A DNA stretch of 64,000 nt from Chondrus crispus (lineage: Eukaryota > Rhodophyta > Florideophyceae > Gigartinales > Gigartinaceae): assembly GCF_000350225.1 (NCBI RefSeq), contig NW_005178795.1, positions 10,628 through 74,627 of the forward strand, given 5' to 3'. Below, piece after piece: positions 31,034 to 41,006 of the stretch. How positions within the stretch are numbered: the stretch's first letter is position 1; each line of letters begins with the position of its first letter. The position numbers and the translations under genes were made by a program. The notes under the pieces are model-generated. The model had not been told where the DNA came from. It ran no database searches and was given only the letters and a program-made list of their open reading frames with translations.

Positions 31034-33041
31034 CAGTCATCTCTCGATAAGCGAACCAGCACGGGAGAACCCCTCCGGTTCCACATAAAGGGGGTTCTGC
31101 TTATCAAAGTATATCATACCGAGCACTGTTCACCAATCATTTCACATCTTCATAATTTTATTTTAAAAAGCTATCGATGGTCGTTTGCTGCATAGACTGC
31201 GTACAGTACAGACGTACAGCGCCCTGCATTTTGCGCCCAGTCCGTAGAAAATCTGCACCTCCCTCACCCGTACTTTCTGCGATGCGCTTTGTTAAAGCTA
31301 GCGCCCTGAGCTGCCCCTTTCCGCACGGCAGTTCGGCACAGCCATCCGCACTTTCCTCACTGCTATTCTCTTTTTCTGACCACGTCAGCAATATTTGCAT
31401 CTCTCCAAAGCTCTGTGCATTTGTCCTCATCCTCAGCATTAAGTAAATCTGCAATAGAAATACGTCATCCTACAGGCACTAATTCCTCCCTTTGCCGCTC
31501 AACCTCTTGCACCAAGCCACTCTCGTCTTCCACTAGATCAATCATAGGCTCGGCCTCAATTAACCCTGTGTGACGCCAGCAATTTGCAATGACATCTAAC
31601 AGCAGATCCTCCCAACACATCTTAAACCATCGCATAGCTGTTAGAACGTTAACTTTGTATTTTTTTTGCTTCTGTATCTATGTTGTCCAGTGCACGATCC
31701 ATTTGCAGGCGCCTGTATCGAAGTTTTAAAGCCGCAATTATGCCTGCATCGAGAGGTTGGATTTTAGAGGTGCAATTTGGGGGCAAGAACACGACCCTCA
31801 CATTAGGGAGAGGTGGCAAGTTAGCCTCAGTCCCATGCGCGGAGCAATTATCAATTAAATGCAGAACACTCCTCCCCGGCGTTTTGGCGACATACACCTG
31901 AAACCGCAGCAGCCAATCATTAAATAATTTGGCAGTCATCCAAGCCTTCTTATTGGCGTAATAATCGAAGCCAAGCTCCGCAGCAGATTTTTTGTTAAAA
32001 GCTCGAGGATTTTTTAATTTTCCGACGACCATAATTTCGATTTTTCAGACCCGTCTGCGTTATAACGCAGACACCTTGCTGTATACAGCAAGGCCTGAAT
32101 GTCAGCATGTCTTTTGTCTTTTTGCGCCCTTGCACGCGAGAATTTGCAATGGTTGTGTCAGGAGCTAAACAGTAGAATAGACCACATTCATCAGCATTAA
32201 AAATTTTTTTGGCTGGTAACCAGAGATAATATTCTTAATTTTTGAACGTTTCTCGGCCAACAGCTCATGATCTACGTCACCGGACTCCCCATAAGACCGA
32301 AACACACGCAGCGGCCACCTGCGCTTGAATTTTTCCAGCCACCCTTCGGAAAATATTAAATGTGTCTGCTCATTTTCGGTATTTTTCATTAGTTATGGCC
32401 TGAATTTGTTTCGCTTTTTGACGAATCAGATCCTCATTGATGTTGATTCTTGCCACCTGTTTTGCACTAACCCATTTGTACAGGATCTGCTCCAATCCGT
32501 GATTTTTCCCCTTTTTGCCACGAATGATTTTGGCAATTGCTTTGTCTGACTGTGCTAGCAATGTTGTGGAATCATTCAAAATTTGGGACATCACTGCCTT
32601 GCCCGGAGATTTTGTTAATTTAAAAACATTTGTGCGCTTTGAGCCAGTTCACGTTGAGAGCAGTTTTTCCCCTGTTGCTGTCGTGCCACTTTTTTCTCGC
32701 AATTTTTATCTTTTGAAGAACAGAGATCACAGTGGAAGGCATAGTGCCTGGAAAAGCTTTTTTGAAACGCTTGTGCTTACTGCTTACTGCAGCCATGAGC
32801 TGATGTTGTTGTCGCATATATATTTACTATTTCTTGTACTGTAACGGGCTTTTTTGTATTTGGAGCCTATTTAACGGTCGTTTTTGGACCAACGGCGATA
32901 TTTTCGGGTTCCGCTTAACGGGCAGTGGAACGTTTCTATTTTTTAGTTAAATTTGCGATGCGTCGAACAGGGGGAAGGGACTTTGTTCCGTTTATCGGGG
33001 TGTTCCTCTTATCGCATGTTGTAGTTATCGAGAGATAACTG
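31034..33041 (-). mobile_element. pogo/Tigger-like Tc1-mariner element
   Basis: 2,008 bp, flanked by TA on both sides (31032-31033, 33042-33043). Inverted ends are CAGTCATCTCTCGATAAG on the left and CAGTTATCTCTCGATAAC on the right (reverse strand). The uninterrupted site CTTCGGTACTGTAGTG-like is present in the Gypsy-B LTR near 52297-52313. Encodes a decayed DDE_1 transposase on the minus strand. Confidence 0.93.
31158..32817 (-). pseudogene. Tigger-type DDE_1 transposase, several frameshifts
   Basis: Pieces in order on the minus strand: an N-terminal HTH region (MPSTVISVLQKIKIARKKW, then KGKNHGLEQILYKW), a CENP-B-like helix (IFSEGWLEKFKRRW), the start of the DDE domain near 32190 (FLMLMNVVYSTV, where NADE would be expected), the core with LIDNCSAHG and LPPNCTSKIQPLDAG (31660-32030), and a C-terminus QQTTIDSFLK near 31165. 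These pieces lie in different frames, so the copy is inactive. Confidence 0.8.
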
Positions 33042-33469
33042 TACTGTAGTGTTATAGGTTGTTTTGTATATTAAATATGGAGCGGACTGGCAGCGGTGGA
33101 GGAGGACAAGCACGGACTTGTCACCCACCGACCGTCAAGGTCCGACTTCCCGCTTATTCTAAGGTAACGCTCGCTAATTACCTTAGAGCGGCACCGAGCG
33201 TGGGTTGAGAACGCACGCGGCACGCCCACGAACCGGCTCCGCCTCCGCCCGTCGGTACTGGATCGTTACCGAGTACCGCGCGGGGGCGTTGAGGCGTCGA
33301 ATCGCTCGCGCGTGCCTGCGTCCTCCCCGTTGCGCTCTACCACGTTACCCAGGCCCGCTGCCCGGTGCCGTTAGCTGGTGTCCCGCTTCACCCCCGTCTT
33401 CCCGATCGACAAGGGTCTCGGTCCAACTGTGCATAAACCCCTATCGCTGGGGGTGTTTATGCTACAAGT

Positions 33470-34344
33470 TTGTGTCACAACACAAACATGTACTGCTGTT
33501 ATTAGATGGACACGCCTCGAGAAATTAAAGAAGTTGAGTTATGCGCCAGCCTCAATATTGCGGTAATAGTCCAGCCGGCCAATACGACACACTTTCTACA
33601 GCCGTGCGACAGACTTGTGAACAAAATGTTTCAGACTACGGCGCGTACAACTAGTGACTCGTTGCTGAGAATTTCCCTTGTGAATACGCACAGCATGGGC
33701 TTTAAGCTGAAGCTGGGTACTGCAGGTCATGCCTCAATTTCGAACGACATTGTGCGCAAGTCATTCTATGAAATTGCGATGTGGCCTATGTACTTCCGCT
33801 TCCTGAAAAGTTCGAAAAGATCGACAGCGTTTACGCAAAGTTGAATGCATTAGAAAACGAGACCGAGGGGGTTGGGCCTATTCAGAAAACCCGACGCAAT
33901 GACGAAGAAACTCTCCCTGAAGTTAATAATGTCTTGGCTTGTCGACTTTCTGCGTCTGTTACTATGCAAAAACTGACAATGGCTCTGAAAACACCGCAAT
34001 CGGTTAATGACATATTAATGAGCATAAAGCGAATACCGCCAGACAAGACAGTCGGGAATTCCTTGCGAGCAGTAGCATTTTGTGGTGCGAGGGCAAAGTG
34101 CATTACAGAAGACGACGCGGTTCGGCAAAGGAAGGATCAGACTAGTAAGGCTGCTGAAGATGCGAGGGAGAAAGAAAATGTGAAACAAAGGCGCAGTTTG
34201 AAAAAGGCGGAAGCGCAAAAACCAAAACAAGCGACACGGGAGAAGCGCGCGTCAGACAGGAAGCTTCATTATGCACAAAATGCTGTGGCAATGTTGGAGA
34301 AGAAGGGGCAGATAGATGATGAACAGCAGGTGCACAAGGCCTGA
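33470..34344 (+). pseudogene. pogo/jerky-like DDE_1 transposase, 3' part
   Basis: Begins abruptly at the outer edge of the Gypsy-B LTR with VLLLLDGHASR, the conserved second-Asp block of DDE_1 transposases. Continues after a frameshift with IVQPANTTHFLQPCDR, then after another with a Lys/Glu-rich C-terminus (to 34342). The N-terminal half is missing, which suggests Gypsy-B inserted into this gene or that the left part was lost. Confidence 0.7.
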
Positions 34345-35216
34345 GAGAAACGTAACGGTTGTCCAGCGAATGCCCCCGCTACCAACATCGATTTAATGCG
34401 CAGCACTGCCGTTGTTCACACAGATGCGGCGTCGGCTTTGTTGCTGATTGCGAGCAGCATCTGATCACCAGGGCTATCTTGGAGTGTAAAATCCGTTTGT
34501 CGATTCAGGCCATTTTGGTGCAATTTCAGTGAACAGCAATCGCACCAATGTTTTCGGAATTGTTGGCTTTGTTGTCCTTCAACGATCATGAGGGGTTGTT
34601 GGCCGTTTTCAATACACCAATGCTCGTCAGTGAAGCCTGAAACGAAAAAGATCGGTTGTCGTGCACTGGGGTCGCGGCGTATAACCTCAGGGCAGAGCAC
34701 GGGTGTTCGGAACGCGGTTTGTACGAGAGACCACCCGGTGATAACCGGCAACGGGGTCCAGGCGCGATCGGCGCAGTAGGTAGCAAAAAGAAAGGTTAGA
34801 ACAGAGGATCGCCCAGAGGGGGCGGAGGGGTAGGGACGTCTCGCGCGGTAGAGCGGTTAGTATCCTCGGTAGCAGCGCGCGCGGAAGAGCGGCTGGGTCT
34901 CGCGGTCGTAGATGGGCTTACGTAGTGTAGCACGGCTTGTGCTATACTGGCGCGAGGCTACTACCGAGATTCCAGAAGCTGAGGAAAATAACCCAAGGCT
35001 TCGTGCCTTCTTTACTTAGTGTCGAGCGTCGACTATATAGTAGTTGACGTCGAAATAATAATAATAATTAATAATTAATTAATTAAAACACGGTAATAAA
35101 TACCGGGGTACCAGCATCGACGCTGTACAGTACGCAATACCCCCTGTATAGGGTTATGATACACGCATACACGTGGAGTGACAGACTGCCTGTACCGTCC
35201 ACAGGGCTTGGCCCCC
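34345..35216. other. Interval before the assembly gap
   Basis: No supported gene. AT-rich (TAA)n-like sequence at 35056-35090. A stretch at 34840-34960 has GGTTAGTATCCTCGG and an imperfect inverted match (CTCGGTAGCAGC.../...GCTACTACCGAG) but no complete tRNA fold. Confidence 0.3.
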
Positions 35217-35316
35217 NNNNNNNNNNNNNNNNNNNNNNNNNNNNNNNNNNNNNNNNNNNNNNNNNNNNNNNNNNNNNNNNNNNNNNNNNNNNNNNNNNNN
35301 NNNNNNNNNNNNNNNN
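35217..35316. other. Assembly gap, 100 N
   Basis: Exactly 100 N, the usual placeholder for a gap of unknown size. It directly abuts the left arm of a long palindrome. Confidence 0.99.
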
Positions 35317-35893
35317 TCGAGCTCCCAATGTGCCTCACCGCAAGCTGACATGGCGCACCAATTGCGCAGCTACCCTTCCCCAATGACTCAAATTGGAACA
35401 ACTTTTATAAAATTAAAAATTAAAACTGCTTCCAGACACCCATGTAGTGCAGTAATATGCCTCCCTCAAACGCGAGGCACCCGCGGGATGCCACCCTCAA
35501 CTGGTGCGCATCCTACGTGTATACCACGTATAACCGTGTACACATACCACGTATAATCGTGTACATCCTGTCGACGTGATCATGTAACTACCCACCCAGG
35601 CATGCCATGCCTGGGTGGGTAGTTACATGATCACACGTGGTATATGTACACGATTATACGTGGTATGTGTACACGGTTATACGTGGTATACACGTAGGAT
35701 GCGCACCAGTTGAGGGTGGCATCCCGCGGGTGCCTCGCGTTTGAGGGAGGCATATTACTGCACTACATGGGTGTCTGGAAGCAGTTTTAATTTTTAATTT
35801 TATAAAAGTTGTTCCAATTTGAGTCATTGGGGAAGGGTAGCTGCGCAATTGGTGCGCCATGTCAGCTTGCGGTGAGGCACATTGGGAGCTCGA
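35317..35893. repeat. 577-bp palindrome, 288-bp arms around one base
   Basis: The left arm (35317-35604) is the reverse complement of the right arm (35606-35893), with C35605 at the centre. The only clear mismatch cluster is near 35565-35578 and its partner at 35634-35645. The arms contain several CACGTATA/GTGTACA blocks. The left arm starts exactly at the gap, so the repeat could be longer. Confidence 0.92.
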
Positions 35894-37056
35894 GCGACGG
35901 TGGTGATAGTTTCATGCTGCTGATTTGCACGAGCAATCTGCATGGTGCGCATAGCCTTTGCAGCGCGGGCTTGCTCCATCGCACGCAGGATGAAAGACTA
36001 GCCACAGTCTGGGGAGCAGAAAGTGCGGTTGTGGGTGTCGGTCATCATTTGGCGAGGAAGGGTGTCCTGTCTATTGCGATCAAGCACCGGATGTCGTAGT
36101 ATGCGATTTTGGACTTAGATGGGCCTCTGAGGGAGGAGGCCATGTGGGGGGGACTTGGCGTCAGAGCGAGAGCGTCAGGAAGATATGTTTTCGGTAGGTT
36201 ATGGGGACCTGGGAAGAAAAAGTGTCACAAGCTGCAAGGAGGAATGGAGAGAGCCGAGAGGGGCTGGCACGGGGAGGAAAGGGATCGAAGGCGGAAGGAA
36301 CGAAAGTCGGGGAGATCAGGGGAGGTAGGGAAGGAGAGAGAAAACGACAAAGGAGAGAAAGTGGGCGATGGCCACACCCCCGAACGTACATATGTAGTGG
36401 GAGAAGGCCAAGCGTTCTGCTTAAGGGCCCCGATCTTTTGTCACCCTTTCATGCCTCATGTAACGCAAAGGACACCGAAACCTAACACGAGAAATGTCGG
36501 GCGGCCGGACTTCGCCATGCATCTCGTTGTTGGCTTTTCGTGCCTTTAGAAGTCTTGGATTACTTTACAGGACTTGCCCACCCGTTACACAATCTTTTTT
36601 TGAGAAATCCCTTCCCTGCGCCAGACTGATATTTAACCAGGTTAAATGGGGTGAACTTCTTTTCTTTTTCTCTTGTTGTTACGTAGAGCAGTGTCTTCTC
36701 TGTCGAAAAATTCAAAAAGCACTGCAAAGATCACTATAAATTGTTTATCCCTCGTTTTAACAAAGTGAAGGGCGCCTTCTCTATACTTTCCTTCCCCACT
36801 GCAGTGACCGAAGTGGGAGTTAATCTCAAAGTAATTGAAGGAACAAGGAGAACATTCAATCTATAGAAAGTGCGCAAAACGAACGTTTCTGAGAAGCTTC
36901 TGATTTGAACGGAACCATTTTCAAGTGAATGCTTTCTAATTTTGGCGTGCGTTTTAGCTTTTTAAAGAAAATGATATCGTTGTGTGGGTGTGGCGGTCTG
37001 TGTGTGTAGGAGAGCATCGACGATTCAGAAACCAGCGCCACATTTTTCAAACCTCG
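35894..37056. other. Interval before Gypsy-A1, no supported gene
   Basis: A G/A-rich stretch (36120-36370) gives long but compositionally trivial frames. The remainder is AT-rich. Nothing recognisable. Confidence 0.3.
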
Positions 37057-37061
37057 ACATC

Positions 37062-37326
37062 TGTGAGATATTTTTAGGGAAATATTTGCATTTTACTGTA
37101 GAGGGAGATTTTATTCTGTAGTCCGAGATTTTATTTGAATTTTAGAGAAGCGCACGCGGATGGCCCGGCGGAATCCGGGCCGGATGCGTGGACGCTTCTG
37201 GAAGGAATTTCGTAGAAATAAAAGAGAGAGGGTGACGGGCGCTGCGGGGAAGGGGGGACGACTCGGCCAACCCTCACCACGATCGGCACGCTCCCCAGAA
37301 CCGCCTCCCCCATTTCACCGACAACA
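37062..37326 (+). repeat. Gypsy-A1 5' LTR
   Basis: TGTGAGATATTTTTAGGG to CCGACAACA. The last base (A37326) is also the first base of the gag start codon. Confidence 0.95.
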
Positions 37327-40300
37327 TGGTACTCTTGTGGAAGGCCGACGCAGAGACAAGTGCGGGCCCTAACCCTGTTACCTACGATGGGTCGAACGGG
37401 TCAGATGTTTCCAAGTTTCTGTTCGTATATGAGAACATCATTATGCGCGGCAAGCCTGACGAGGAGAAGGCAGGAGCTATCCTATGCCACGTTGAGGGTG
37501 CCGCGTTCGACTATTACTATGAAACGTATAGTCATAATGGGAGTCTGACCGAGGCCGCCAGTAACTGGGACGGTGTGAAGAGCGCCCTGTCCGACCGTTT
37601 TACGGAGGCACCGAGGCCAGAAGAAAACATCCAGAAGGCTATGAGTTGCCAACTGGATGGTAAGAACTTGCTTACTTCGATGGATGAAATGGACAAGCTC
37701 TACAGAAGGGCTGGTTTCAACGACGAGGCAAAGTACGGCTTGCTTCGCAATGCCGTAATGGCACATTTGGATGATGCTCAGTTCGCGATCTATCGTTCTC
37801 CGACGACGTACGAAGAACTGATGAAGACCGTGAAGGACTTTGCTGCAGGCCGTGACGCCTTCAAGGCGGCGAAAACTGCTGCGCCGTCCGTTGAACCTGT
37901 GACGCCCAAGCGCGTACTGGTGCGTTCTGATGTGGATCCTCGACAGGAAAAGCTGGAGAACAAGGTTGACGCCATCACCAACCAGCTGGCGGAACTGTCA
38001 CTGATGATGAAGAAACGACAGACGCCAGGGGACGGTGATACGAGTTGGACATGTTCCTATTGCAAGGAACCAGGGCATTCAGCTACTCGTTGTCGTTCCA
38101 ACCCACACCGTGATACTCGTTGCCCAACGTGTGGGAAGATTGGACACACGACGGAGACTTGCTGGTCCCGCTTTGCTAGAAAGAATGTGGCTCATGCACG
38201 TCCTCAAGGTAACGCTGGCGCAGGAAGCGCTTATGGCCCCAAAGCAGGCGGTTCTGCCAACGACGCCGGTGACAAGGCCACCAGAGACTCGAAGCAAGTC
38301 ACGGTCATAACTGAGACCACCAAGGGAGAATTGGTGGCAGCTATGAAACGCAACGCCGAGGGAGAGGCCTTGCCAAAGCAGTCGAAGAACCGTGAAGATG
38401 TTTCGATCCCCAGGCTGCCAAATCCCACTCCAGTAGCTCCTAGGGGAACTATCCCCTGGAATGAGCCGCTGAGAGTGCCGACAGTGAAGCCTGCACGCCA
38501 GAAGAAGAAGAATGTTTCAAAGAAGGCGGCACTCCAGGAGCACGTCGGCAAGTACGACGTCGTGTCAGAGCTGGCGAATGCGCCGTCTGGTCTAACATTT
38601 GGACAACTTGTCCGTGGAGACGCTGAAGGAGCAAGGAAGGAGATGAAGCGCCTTCTATCCAGGAGATTGGGGCATTCTCGTGGGTTTGCGGGCAACACGG
38701 ATGTCTTCCCGAGGCGTCTTCGGGTAGTTACTGTTGAAGTTTATAGAACTGATGCTCAAGCACTACTGGATTCGGGTGCGGTTCCGAACATCATGTCGCG
38801 GCACCTCATGAAGAGACTTTCTCTGACGCCAGAGAGTACGAAGAAACACATCACTGTGGCAGATGGGAAGAGATCCCCTTGTGTTGGATCACTGCGCCAG
38901 GTTCCCGTCTCGTTTGGGGGACTGGTGAGCATGATGGACTTCCTTGTCGTTACTGGGACACCATACGACGTCATCGTGGGGATGCCGACGTTAGAGGAGC
39001 TCCAAACGTGCATTGATTTGGGGCAACAGCATGTCCAAGTAACTGTGGGTGCTGAGACGATTCGACTAAGTCTTGAGATGGATGAAGACCATAAGAAGCC
39101 GGGATCCGCTACCGACAGTGAGGACTTCACGTCAGACTCGGGGGCCGTGCCGGCTGACTCGACTGACACGGATGAAGACTTCGTCCTTTCGATGCGTGAC
39201 AGGGTGCCGTTTGAACCAGACCTTGCCTGGGCGGGAGCAGTCACTGAGGACGAAGATCCTCATGCTGGACTTCCGGACCTAGCTGGGGAAGGCTCAGAGT
39301 ACGAGCCGGCGGATGAGAAAGAGAAGAGAGATGAGAAGGAGGAACTTCTCATGTCTAAGCTGAGCCATATCAGCAGAGAGAACGCCGACCGCATAATATG
39401 TTCTATCAAGAGTATGGGAATAGCTGCATGGTCTTTGGACGACCTCAGGCCGGCAGATGTCCCTGTGTCACATTCGTTTGAGTTAAATGACGACAGACCC
39501 ATTTCGCACGCCGTTCGGAGGCTCCCTCCGAGACACAACGCGGTAGTGCGCGAGGAGATCGAGAAGATGCAGAAGGCAGGGATCATTACCCCCTCTGTAG
39601 CTCCTTGGTCGTTTCCAGTCGTCATCGCAACGAAGAAGGACGGGAAACCTCGCTTCTGTGTTGACTACCGCGCGCTTAACCGGGTGATGAAGGCCGACAA
39701 GTGGCCGTTGCCCAAAATGGAAGAGATATTCGACGACCTTGAAGGAAGCAAAGTATTCACTACCCTGGACTTGTTCTCGGGTTATCAGCAAGTGCGGATG
39801 GCTTCATGGTGCAAAGAACAGACGACGTTTGTCTGTCGGTACGGGACCTTCCAATTTGAAGTGATGCCATTCGGGCTCATGAACGCTCCTTCAACATTTC
39901 AAAGGATGATGGATGGCGTATTCAGAGACCTGCCATTCGTCCGAGTATACCTTGATGACGTGGTTATCTTTTCAAAGTCCTTGGACGTCCATGTTGACCA
40001 TTTAATTGAAGTGTTCGAGCTGATTGCTCGCAGTGGATTGAAGTTGAAGCTTGCGAAGTGTTCCTTCGCGCAATTACAGACCAGGCTATTGGGGCACGTC
40101 ATCGGAAAGAAAGAGATTGAGGTGGATCCAGAGAAGACATCGATCATTTGGGACACCCCCGAGCCGCACGCCAAGACGGAGTTACGAAGCTTCCTTGGGC
40201 TAGCGGGGTACTACCGCCGATTTATCCCTAAGTTCGCTGAAGTCTCTGCATCGTTGCATGCTGCTACTTCTACCAAAGTCGAATTTGAATTTACGGAAGA

Positions 40301-41006
40301 GATGCGGACCGCCTTCCAGGAGTTGAAGAAGAGGGTGACGTCTCCTCCGCTTTTGGCGCTCCCCAAGTTTGACGAACCCTTCGTGGTCGAGACAGATGCA
40401 TCCAACGTGGCAGTGGGAGCAGTTCTGGCTCAGAAGAAGGAAGACAAGAAGGTTCACCCGATACAATACGCCAGCAGGACGATGACAGATACTGAGAAGA
40501 AGTACTCCACCTGTGAGAGAGAAACATTAGCGGTGATCTTCGCGCTAAAGAAATTTCGGGTGTATTTGCTCTCAACGCAAAAGTTCAAGTTGATTACGGA
40601 TCACCAAGCGCTTCAGTATGCGTTCAAAAAGAAGGACATCCACGGTAGACCTGCCCGTTGGATGTATTTCCTGGCGGAGTACGAATTCGAGATATTGTAC
40701 CGCCCCGGCTCAAAGAATTGTGCTGCTGACTTTCTCTCGCGTCTACGAAAAGACGATGGCACGCGCGAGGAGGATGAGGGGGACCTGGTATGTGCTGCCG
40801 CTTTTGCGAAAGGAGATATACTGGAAGACATGGAACCTCATGTGCGGGACACGTACCGTTATCTCGAAGGAGAAGAGATGGTCGAGCAAGATGCTGCGCA
40901 GAGGCGCAGAATCAAGAAGAACTCCAGGCGGTTCCTCGCCTGGAACGGAAGGCGGTTTCGCAGGACGAAGAATGGGATCAGATCAATCCCTTCTCGAGGG
41001 ACTTGA
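37326..41006 (+). CDS. Gypsy-A1 gag-protease-reverse transcriptase-RNase H polyprotein
   Basis: 1,226 codons in one frame. Gag-like N-terminus (residues 1-240), two CCHC zinc knuckles (C-x2-C-x4-H-x4-C twice, residues 243 to about 279), protease LLDSGAVPNIMS (Asp 482), reverse transcriptase with FCVDYRALN, TLDLFSGYQQ and YLDD (875-878), RNase H starting VETDASNVAVGA and the tether ending DFLSRLRKD. It stops at TGA (41004-41006) between RNase H and the integrase zinc finger; the same frame is open beyond. The start codon straddles the LTR/primer-site junction; a start further inside cannot be excluded. Confidence 0.92.
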   Translation: MVLLWKADAETSAGPNPVTYDGSNGSDVSKFLFVYENIIMRGKPDEEKAGAILCHVEGAAFDYYYETYSHNGSLTEAASNWDGVKSALSDRFTEAPRPEENIQKAMSCQLDGKNLLTSMDEMDKLYRRAGFNDEAKYGLLRNAVMAHLDDAQFAIYRSPTTYEELMKTVKDFAAGRDAFKAAKTAAPSVEPVTPKRVLVRSDVDPRQEKLENKVDAITNQLAELSLMMKKRQTPGDGDTSWTCSYCKEPGHSATRCRSNPHRDTRCPTCGKIGHTTETCWSRFARKNVAHARPQGNAGAGSAYGPKAGGSANDAGDKATRDSKQVTVITETTKGELVAAMKRNAEGEALPKQSKNREDVSIPRLPNPTPVAPRGTIPWNEPLRVPTVKPARQKKKNVSKKAALQEHVGKYDVVSELANAPSGLTFGQLVRGDAEGARKEMKRLLSRRLGHSRGFAGNTDVFPRRLRVVTVEVYRTDAQALLDSGAVPNIMSRHLMKRLSLTPESTKKHITVADGKRSPCVGSLRQVPVSFGGLVSMMDFLVVTGTPYDVIVGMPTLEELQTCIDLGQQHVQVTVGAETIRLSLEMDEDHKKPGSATDSEDFTSDSGAVPADSTDTDEDFVLSMRDRVPFEPDLAWAGAVTEDEDPHAGLPDLAGEGSEYEPADEKEKRDEKEELLMSKLSHISRENADRIICSIKSMGIAAWSLDDLRPADVPVSHSFELNDDRPISHAVRRLPPRHNAVVREEIEKMQKAGIITPSVAPWSFPVVIATKKDGKPRFCVDYRALNRVMKADKWPLPKMEEIFDDLEGSKVFTTLDLFSGYQQVRMASWCKEQTTFVCRYGTFQFEVMPFGLMNAPSTFQRMMDGVFRDLPFVRVYLDDVVIFSKSLDVHVDHLIEVFELIARSGLKLKLAKCSFAQLQTRLLGHVIGKKEIEVDPEKTSIIWDTPEPHAKTELRSFLGLAGYYRRFIPKFAEVSASLHAATSTKVEFEFTEEMRTAFQELKKRVTSPPLLALPKFDEPFVVETDASNVAVGAVLAQKKEDKKVHPIQYASRTMTDTEKKYSTCERETLAVIFALKKFRVYLLSTQKFKLITDHQALQYAFKKKDIHGRPARWMYFLAEYEFEILYRPGSKNCAADFLSRLRKDDGTREEDEGDLVCAAAFAKGDILEDMEPHVRDTYRYLEGEEMVEQDAAQRRRIKKNSRRFLAWNGRRFRRTKNGIRSIPSRGT

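Larger units (their letters stand above)
28036..33466 (+). mobile_element. Gypsy-B, left copy: 3' part only (antisense gene and 3' LTR)
   Basis: Orientation is set by comparison with the right-hand Gypsy-B copy (52031 onward), where pol is on plus and a homologous antisense frame follows. Here the antisense frame (28036-30726) is followed by an LTR (30783-33466) matching the LTR at 52031-52732, interrupted by a Tigger element. Gag and pol are not found in the window, so the left limit is only the end of the recognisable antisense gene. Confidence 0.75.
30783..33466 (+). repeat. Gypsy-B 3' LTR (left copy), interrupted by Tigger
   Basis: Begins TGTAGTATAACCCC and ends GTGTTTATGCTACA. Outside the insert it follows the LTR at 52031-52732 throughout, including CACGTGTAC-rich blocks, CTGTCAGCCA hairpins and the GTTTTGTATATTAAAT stretch. 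The Tigger insertion occupies 31034-33041. Confidence 0.88.

Noticed and set aside
30783-33466. Whole stretch as one large LTR
   Set aside because: The 2-kb middle is a separate Tigger element with its own inverted ends and TA duplication.
34840-34920. tRNA-Asp-like stretch (GGTTAGTATCCTCGG)
   Set aside because: No clear B box (GGTTCGA) or acceptor stem pairing follows; a chance match or an old SINE is as likely.
36109-36549. Open frames over a purine-rich tract
   Set aside because: Low-complexity Glu/Arg/Gly coding only; composition explains the frame.
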